Below, piece by piece: positions 32,786 to 37,547 of a stretch of DNA of 37,547 bases. The DNA is taken from assembly GCA_964596015.1 (NCBI GenBank), contig CAZQSB010000025.1, positions 1-37,547 on the forward strand, given 5' to 3'. A program made the position numbers and the translations under genes. The first letter of the stretch is position 1. Each line of letters starts with the position of its first letter. Below the pieces are notes generated by a model. It ran no database searches. It saw only the letters and a program-made list of their open reading frames with translations, and was not told the DNA's origin. The stretch comes from WJMD01 sp964596015 (GTDB lineage: Bacteria > Joyebacterota > Joyebacteria > Joyebacterales > Joyebacteraceae).

Positions 32786-33364
32786 TCACCCGCCGACGAC
32801 GCGCTCGAGGAGCCAGGCCATGTTCTCGCCGAGCGTCCGCATGGTCCGGACACCCTCCTCGTCCTCCGTCACCTCGCCCTTCTCGCGCCCGATGCCGAGG
32901 TTCCAGTAGCTCGACCCCGGAATGATCATCTCGTTGATGGTGAAGAAATGGTTGATCGAGTCGAACGCGTGGATGCTACCCGCCCTCCTCACGGCCACGA
33001 CGGCGGCGCCGAGCTTCCGTTTGAGAAGACCGCCGTTCCCGCGGGAGACCAGCGTCGCGCGATCGATGAGCGCCTTGATCTCGGGCGACACGTCGGCGAC
33101 ATACGTCGGCGTCCCGAGCAGCACCGCGTCGGCCGCCGTCATCTTCCCGAAGACCTCGTTGAACGCGTCGTCGGTGACCGCGCACAGACCGTTCTTCGCC
33201 GAGTAACAGCGGTAGCACGCGATGCAGCCCCCGATGCGCCGACCCGCGAGCTGCACGAGCTCGGTCTCAACGCCGCGCGTGTCGAGTTCCTCAAGGACCA
33301 TGCGCAGAAGCGTGGTCGTGTTTCCGTTCGTCCTCGGACTGCCGCTCACGGCCAGAACCTTCAC
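32786..33364 (-). CDS. Iron-sulfur flavoprotein, NADPH-dependent FMN reductase-like (192 aa)
   Basis: This is a flavodoxin-fold redox protein. The FMN phosphate loop is SGSPRTNGNTTTLL (7-20) and the flavin-side loop is GTPTYVADVSPEIKALIDR (84-102). Between them lies Cys47-x2-Cys50-x2-Cys53-x7-Cys61. This matches the compact cysteine motif (CX2CX2CX4-7C) of Methanosarcina-type iron-sulfur flavoproteins (Isf), which bind a [4Fe-4S] cluster. The role is probably electron transfer or reduction of oxidants, but the partner is unknown. The GTG start overlaps the ispDF stop (GTGA), giving close coupling. A longer in-frame Arg/Gly-rich N-terminus upstream lies inside ispDF in another frame and is rejected. 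Confidence 0.87.
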   Translation of the reverse strand: MKVLAVSGSPRTNGNTTTLLRMVLEELDTRGVETELVQLAGRRIGGCIACYRCYSAKNGLCAVTDDAFNEVFGKMTAADAVLLGTPTYVADVSPEIKALIDRATLVSRGNGGLLKRKLGAAVVAVRRAGSIHAFDSINHFFTINEMIIPGSSYWNLGIGREKGEVTEDEEGVRTMRTLGENMAWLLERVVGG

Positions 33365-34560
33365 GCGTCCTCCCTCTCGTTGAGCCTTCTCACGGCGGCC
33401 ACGGCGGTGGCGGACATGGCCTCTCCGAGCCCCTCGGCCCCCGTCCCCTCGGTCGTCGTCGCCTTGACCGACACCGCGTCGACCTCGACGCCGAGCGTTC
33501 CGGCAAGCCGACGCCGCATCTCGTCCGCGAAGGGGGAGAGCTTCGGCGCCTCGGCGATGATCGTGACGTCCACGTTCGCGATCTCGTAACCCCGGTCCCG
33601 CACGAGCGCCGCGACGCGCTCGAGAAGTTCGAGGCTCGAGGCGTCCCGCCACCTCTCGTCGCCGGGCGGGAAGTGCACTCCGATGTCGCCCGCCGAGACG
33701 GCGCCCAGAAGAGCGTCCATGACGGCGTGCGTCGCAACGTCGGCGTCCGAGTGTCCGAGGAGACCCTTGTGAAAGGGCACCTTCTCGCCGCACAGGATGA
33801 GGTCGCGTCCCTCGGTCAGCCGGTGCCAGTCGCTTCCGAACCCGACGCGGGTCGCCGCGTCGAGACCCAGCCGCGCGCCGTCGCGCATGCGCGCGACCTC
33901 GAGGTCGAGCGCGCTCGTGACCTTGACGTTGCCCGGGTCACCGGGAACGACAGTCACGTCGCAGCCGGAGAGCTCGACCGCCTGGGCGTCGTCGGTCACG
34001 GCGGCGTCGCCCAGCGACTCGTAGGCGTCCCTCAGGACATCGGGCCTGAACCCCTGAGGCGTCTGCGCCGCCCGAAGCACGTCGCGGTCGAGCGTTGCGA
34101 CGACCGAGCCGTCATCGACGCGCTTGACCGTGTCGGCGACCGGCACCGCGGGAATGGCGGCCCCTGAAGCCAGCGCCGCGTCGACGACGCGCGAAACGAC
34201 CTCCTGCGGGACGAACGGGCGCGCCGCGTCGTGGACGAGCACGATGTCGATATCGCTCGAAAGGGCCCGGAGCCCCTTCGTGACGGAGTCCTGACGCCGT
34301 TTCCCTCCCGGGACGACGAGGAACGACGCGCCCTCGAAGGCCCGGTCGCCGACTATGCCTGAGGCGGTCAGCGCCTCCCCGGCCTCGACGACCCGGTCGG
34401 GGGGGGCGACGACCACGACCTCGGAAGCGACCGGCGCCACGGCCCGGAGCGCGACGACGAACATGGGTTCGCGTCCGAGCGTCGCGAACTGCTTCGGCAC
34501 GTCCCCGCCGGCTCTCCTCGACGCGCCCGCGGCGACGAGCACCAGACCGACCTTCGCCAT
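33361..34560 (-). CDS. ispDF: Bifunctional IspD-IspF of the MEP isoprenoid pathway (399 aa)
   Basis: One protein does two steps of the non-mevalonate pathway. The IspD part (1 to about 225) has the nucleotide-binding start LVAAGASRRAGGDVPKQF and VHDAARPFV, and makes CDP-methylerythritol. The IspF part (about 237-399) has Asp244 and His246 in GSDWHRL, His270 in LLGHSDADV, and the late KATTTEGTGAEG loop, and makes the cyclic diphosphate. The order IspD-IspF is the usual one in fusions known from alpha- and epsilon-proteobacteria. The IspE step is encoded elsewhere. The ATG at 34560 lies 4 bases after the radA stop, with GGAGG about 9 bases upstream. A GTG eight codons earlier (34584) would overlap radA. 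Confidence 0.94.
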   Translation of the reverse strand: MAKVGLVLVAAGASRRAGGDVPKQFATLGREPMFVVALRAVAPVASEVVVVAPPDRVVEAGEALTASGIVGDRAFEGASFLVVPGGKRRQDSVTKGLRALSSDIDIVLVHDAARPFVPQEVVSRVVDAALASGAAIPAVPVADTVKRVDDGSVVATLDRDVLRAAQTPQGFRPDVLRDAYESLGDAAVTDDAQAVELSGCDVTVVPGDPGNVKVTSALDLEVARMRDGARLGLDAATRVGFGSDWHRLTEGRDLILCGEKVPFHKGLLGHSDADVATHAVMDALLGAVSAGDIGVHFPPGDERWRDASSLELLERVAALVRDRGYEIANVDVTIIAEAPKLSPFADEMRRRLAGTLGVEVDAVSVKATTTEGTGAEGLGEAMSATAVAAVRRLNEREDA

Positions 34561-34564
34561 GCCC

Positions 34565-35974
34565 CTAGACCTCCGTCCCAACACGTTCCTTCGGCGACCC
34601 GCTCTTCCTCCGGTCTCTGCCGATCGCCGCGTCGAGCGCGGCGCGAAGCGTCGCGACCTCGATGACCTCGACGCCCTCCGGCACTTCGCCTTGCGGCATC
34701 GCCCCCTTCGGGACGATGACCCTCCGGTAGCCGAGCCGCGCCGCTTCCTGGACGCGCTTTCCGGCGTGTGTGACGCGACGCACCTCGCCTCCCAGGCCGA
34801 GCTCCCCGAAGACCGCCGTCCGCTCCGAGACCGCCGCGTCCCAGTAGCTCGAGGCGATGGAGACGGCCACGCCGAGGTCGGCGGCCGGCTCGTCCACGCG
34901 GACGCCTCCCGCCACGCTGACGAAGACGTCGCGGTTCCCGAGGCTCAGCCCCCCGCGCCTCTCGAGCACGGCAAGGAGCAGCGGCAGGCGCCGCCGGTCG
35001 ACCCCCGCGCTGGAACGCTGCGGGACGGCGTAGTTGGTGACCCCCGTCAGCGCCTGGACCTCGACGAGGATGGCGCGCGTTCCCTCGACGCACGGGACGA
35101 CGGCCGAGCCGGAGTCGAGCCCGCGGTCCTCCGAGATGAAGAGCCCGGAGGGGTCGGTGACCTCGGCCAGGCCCGAGGCCGTCATCTCGAACACCCCGAT
35201 CTCGTCGGTCGAGCCGAACCGGTTCTTCACGGCGCGAACGATGCGGTACGGGAGATGCTTGTCGCCCTCGAAGTAGAGCACGGTGTCGACCATGTGCTCG
35301 AGAATGCGGGGTCCGGCGATGGCGCCCTGCTTGGTGACGTGCCCGATAAGGAAGACCGGGACGCCCTCCTCCTTGGCGAGCCTCACGAACGCGGCCGACG
35401 CTTCCCGCACCTGCGACACGCTCCCGGGGGACCCGCTGGAGTCCGGGTGATAGACGGTCTGGACGGAGTCGACGATGAGCGCTCCCGGGTTCGACGACGC
35501 GGCTTCCTCCAGGACGCGGGTCACGTCCGTTTCCGTGAGGACCATGATCCGATCGGAGTCGATCCCCAGACGCCGCGCGCGCATCCGAAGCTGGGAGCGC
35601 GACTCCTCGCCGCTCACGTAGAGAACGGTCTCGTCAGAGGACGCCAGAGCGGAGCTCACCTGCAGGAGAAGCGTCGACTTGCCGATCCCCGGATCGCCTC
35701 CGACGAGCACGACCCCGCCGGGGACGATACCGCCGCCCAGCGCGCGGTCGAACTCGCCGATGCCGGTCACGAGGCGCTCGCGCGCCTCGGCCTCGATGCT
35801 TCCCAGAGGGACCGGCCGCCGCCGCTCCCTCGGCGGGCCGCCGCCCGGCCGGGACGGGGTCGAGGGCTGCTCAACGAACGTGTTCCACTCATTGCAGCCC
35901 GGACAGCGTCCGAGCCACTTCGCGGACTCGTGTCCGCACGAGGAACAGAAGAAGACGGTGCGCTTCTTCGCCAC
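34565..35974 (-). CDS. radA: DNA repair protein RadA (469 aa)
   Basis: This is a RecA-like ATPase that helps process recombination intermediates and branch migration in the cytosol. The N-terminal zinc finger is Cys10-x2-Cys13...Cys24-x2-Cys27. Walker A is GDPGIGKST (93-101), and the RadA hallmark KNRFG follows in VRAVKNRFGSTDEIG. The C-terminal third is the Lon-protease-like domain (VAGGVRVDEPAADLGVAVSI). The length is typical. It starts with GTG, with AAGGAAGG upstream. It precedes ispDF by 4 bases. The radA...ispD-ispF...gltX series resembles that of Bacillus and allies, but without disA and yacL. Confidence 0.96.
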   Translation of the reverse strand: MAKKRTVFFCSSCGHESAKWLGRCPGCNEWNTFVEQPSTPSRPGGGPPRERRRPVPLGSIEAEARERLVTGIGEFDRALGGGIVPGGVVLVGGDPGIGKSTLLLQVSSALASSDETVLYVSGEESRSQLRMRARRLGIDSDRIMVLTETDVTRVLEEAASSNPGALIVDSVQTVYHPDSSGSPGSVSQVREASAAFVRLAKEEGVPVFLIGHVTKQGAIAGPRILEHMVDTVLYFEGDKHLPYRIVRAVKNRFGSTDEIGVFEMTASGLAEVTDPSGLFISEDRGLDSGSAVVPCVEGTRAILVEVQALTGVTNYAVPQRSSAGVDRRRLPLLLAVLERRGGLSLGNRDVFVSVAGGVRVDEPAADLGVAVSIASSYWDAAVSERTAVFGELGLGGEVRRVTHAGKRVQEAARLGYRRVIVPKGAMPQGEVPEGVEVIEVATLRAALDAAIGRDRRKSGSPKERVGTEV

Positions 35975-36049
35975 GGCCTTCCTTTCGTCGGGGAACCTGA
36001 CGGGGACGCCGCCCCGCGGCGCTCTTCGTTCTGCGTCCGGGGCGCGAAG

Positions 36050-36916
36050 CTAGAAGAGCGAGAACTTGACGAAGCTCTTGGGGTTGCGTTTGATCTCCTC
36101 GACGAGGAGACGGACCTCGCGAACGGCGGAGAGAAACTCGTCGTGCGCCGTCTGATCGGTCACGAGCTTCCCGAGCGTCCCCTCGCCGCGCTCCACGCGC
36201 GACACGATCGAGTCGAGCGAGGCGGCGACGGTCCCGAGCTCTCTCGACATCCGGACCAGTCCGGCGGACGCGACCTCGAGCGAGTCGATGGTCGACGCCG
36301 CCGGGTCCCGCTTCTCAGAGATGAACTCTCTCAGGTCGGCCGACGCGACGCGGAGGTCGCCCACGGCGATCTTCAGGCTCTCGGTCGCCTCGTTCGCGTT
36401 CTCGAGCGACTCGCGAACGATAGCACGGCCCTCCTCGTCGGAGAGAAACTCGTCGGCCGCTCTCAGAACGGAACGGATCTCGGTCAGGGCCTCGCCCATC
36501 TCGCTCACGACATCGCCCAGGCCCTTGTCGTAGATACCGACGGCGGTCGCTCCCGGCTCGAGGCTCTCGTCGCTCTCGCCCGGCCGGACCTGGATCACCT
36601 TGCTCCCGATCAGTCCGTAGCTCGCAACGCTGATCCTGGAATCGGTCGGGATGTTGATGTCGGGGTCGATCTCGACATGCGCCTCGACGCGTCCGTCCGG
36701 CAGGAGGTCGAGTGAGAGCACCTCTCCGGCGTCGAGGCCCGCGACGGTGACCTTGTCACCCTGGCTCAGGCCCGCGACCTCCGGGAAGATGATGTAGAGC
36801 TCGTACCGCTCGTCGTTGAACTTGAAGCCTGCGAGCCACAGCATGCCGACCACCAGGATGAGCCCGGCGATGGTGAGCGTCACACCGACCCTGAGCTCGT
36901 TCTCGTGCTGCTTCAT
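36050..36916 (-). CDS. MlaD-type MCE domain protein (288 aa)
   Basis: This is a lipid-transport component anchored in the inner membrane. One helix (about 10-31) is followed by a single MCE domain (about 37-115, with FPEVAGLSQGDKVTVAGLDAGEV and GLIGSKVIQV). A long, helical, acidic C-terminal region follows (about 130-275), rich in Glu, Ser and Arg and probably forming a coiled coil. MlaD rings bind lipids in the periplasm and pair with the MlaE permease and MlaF ATPase. An MlaF-like gene is just upstream (90-base gap), and mlaE probably lies beyond the right edge. The direction of lipid flow cannot be deduced. Confidence 0.9.
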   Translation of the reverse strand: MKQHENELRVGVTLTIAGLILVVGMLWLAGFKFNDERYELYIIFPEVAGLSQGDKVTVAGLDAGEVLSLDLLPDGRVEAHVEIDPDINIPTDSRISVASYGLIGSKVIQVRPGESDESLEPGATAVGIYDKGLGDVVSEMGEALTEIRSVLRAADEFLSDEEGRAIVRESLENANEATESLKIAVGDLRVASADLREFISEKRDPAASTIDSLEVASAGLVRMSRELGTVAASLDSIVSRVERGEGTLGKLVTDQTAHDEFLSAVREVRLLVEEIKRNPKSFVKFSLF

Positions 36917-37006
36917 CTCCTCACGTCCCCCTCGGTTCCGGTGTCCCGCGGCGCATGGCGAACCGCATCCGCCGCCGCCCGAGCTTCCACGTCTCGCCGC
37001 AGCGGG

Positions 37007-37547
37007 CTAGGCGAAGGCCCCTCCGTCGCAGCTCGGGCCGTCGGTCCAGCTCCTCGACCGCTCGGGATGTCCCCTGGCGATGAAGTTCCTCACCGCCTCG
37101 TTGTCCGTGCTCATGAGATCGTCCGTCGTCCCCGAGAACGCGATGGTCCCCTCGGTCATGAGCGCGACGCGGTCGCCGGTGAAACACGCGCTGTGGAGAT
37201 CGTGCGTGACGACGATGGACGTCGCGTTGACCTTCTTCTGGATGGACCGGATGAGCTCGTTGATCTGCTCGGCCATCACGGGGTCGAGGCCGGTCGTCGG
37301 CTCGTCGTAGAGGATGACGTCGGGGTCGAGGGCCACCGCGCGCGCCAGCGCGACGCGCTTCTTCATCCCGCCGGAGATCTCGGACGGATAGAGTCCCGAG
37401 ATGTCCTCGAGCCCCACGAGTCCCAGTTTCTCCTCCACGATCCTCTGGAGCTCCGGTCCCTTCAACTGCCGGTGCTCCCTGAGGGGCAGGCCGACGTTCT
37501 CGCCGACGGTCATCGAATCGAAGAGCGCGTAGCCCTGGAACGACATC
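37007..37547 (-). CDS. MlaF-like ABC transporter ATPase, 5' end outside window (partial)
   Basis: The gene is cut by the right edge of the window, so Walker A and the N-terminus are missing. The visible 180 codons carry the Q-loop region (FQGYALFDSMTVGENV), the signature ISGGMKKRVALARA (57-70), Walker B VILYDEPTTGLDP (77-89) and the H-loop VTHDL (113-117). GGMKKR in place of GGQ-x-QR is the version seen in MlaF and other ATPases of MCE systems. Its product would energise lipid transport with an MlaE-like permease and the MlaD-like protein encoded next. The final 20 residues are Arg/Gly/Ser-rich and not typical. Confidence 0.88.
   Translation of the reverse strand, partial: MSFQGYALFDSMTVGENVGLPLREHRQLKGPELQRIVEEKLGLVGLEDISGLYPSEISGGMKKRVALARAVALDPDVILYDEPTTGLDPVMAEQINELIRSIQKKVNATSIVVTHDLHSACFTGDRVALMTEGTIAFSGTTDDLMSTDNEAVRNFIARGHPERSRSWTDGPSCDGGAFA

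Noticed and set aside
36917..37006. Possible tRNA in the 90-base gap between the MlaF-like and MlaD-like genes
   Set aside because: A GGTTCGCC string recalls a T-loop, but no acceptor stem, anticodon arm or full cloverleaf can be drawn.

Overview
This 37.5 kb window is GC-rich chromosomal DNA from a bacterium with a Gram-negative type of envelope. Outer-membrane export (Wza-like), Mla-type lipid transport and lipoprotein signals all point that way. All 29 protein genes lie on the minus strand, so transcription runs from high to low coordinates. GTG starts and 4-base stop/start overlaps are common. The mix of fibronectin-III surface proteins, PEGA/DUF5683-like proteins, an exosortase and a bifunctional IspDF would suit an uncultivated lineage such as Eisenbacteria, Krumholzibacteriota or relatives. 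That placement is a guess from gene content. I see no tRNA, rRNA, CRISPR array or insertion sequence.

Layout in transcription order. (1) 37547-29693 is housekeeping: the end of an MlaF-like ATPase, an MlaD-like MCE protein, radA, ispDF, an iron-sulfur flavoprotein, a small lipoprotein, gltX and ddl. The series radA...ispD/ispF...gltX recalls the Bacillus radA-disA-yacL-ispD-ispF-gltX order. (2) 29692-29309 is a 384-base leader. It opens with a sigma54-like -24/-12 element and also holds a sigma70-like promoter. (3) 29308-5391 is an unbroken run of 18 genes with no gap above 31 bases, and forms an exopolysaccharide/exosortase superoperon. It holds a Wza-like exporter, a BY-kinase/Wzc, a UDP-GlcNAc 2-epimerase, a polyprenyl-phosphate sugar module (GT2, SMR flippase, GT-C), a Wzy/ligase, a heparinase-like lyase, glycosyltransferases (two of them fusion proteins), a CapK-like adenylating enzyme, a deacetylase, exosortase, EpsI, an unknown membrane protein and a TPR lipoprotein. 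(4) 5389-2884 has its own strong sigma70-type promoter and encodes a PEGA-domain membrane protein and an FN3 lipoprotein, followed by a strong hairpin. (5) 2618-35 is a second sigma54-like element, a long leader and a 777-residue exported FN3-repeat protein.

How the parts may work together (inference). The GT4-PGT fusion would load the first sugars on undecaprenyl phosphate. The other GT4 enzymes would extend the unit, the Wzy-like protein would polymerise it, and the Wzc-like and Wza-like proteins would control length and export it. The deacetylase and lyase would trim it. The exosortase/EpsI pair would process C-terminally tagged proteins encoded elsewhere. The most interesting signal is the pair of near-identical sigma54-like promoters, one before the EPS superoperon and one before the FN3-repeat protein. 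They suggest one regulon joining polysaccharide, exosortase and a candidate matrix protein, much as PrsK/PrsR-RpoN control accompanies PEP-CTERM/exosortase loci in Proteobacteria.
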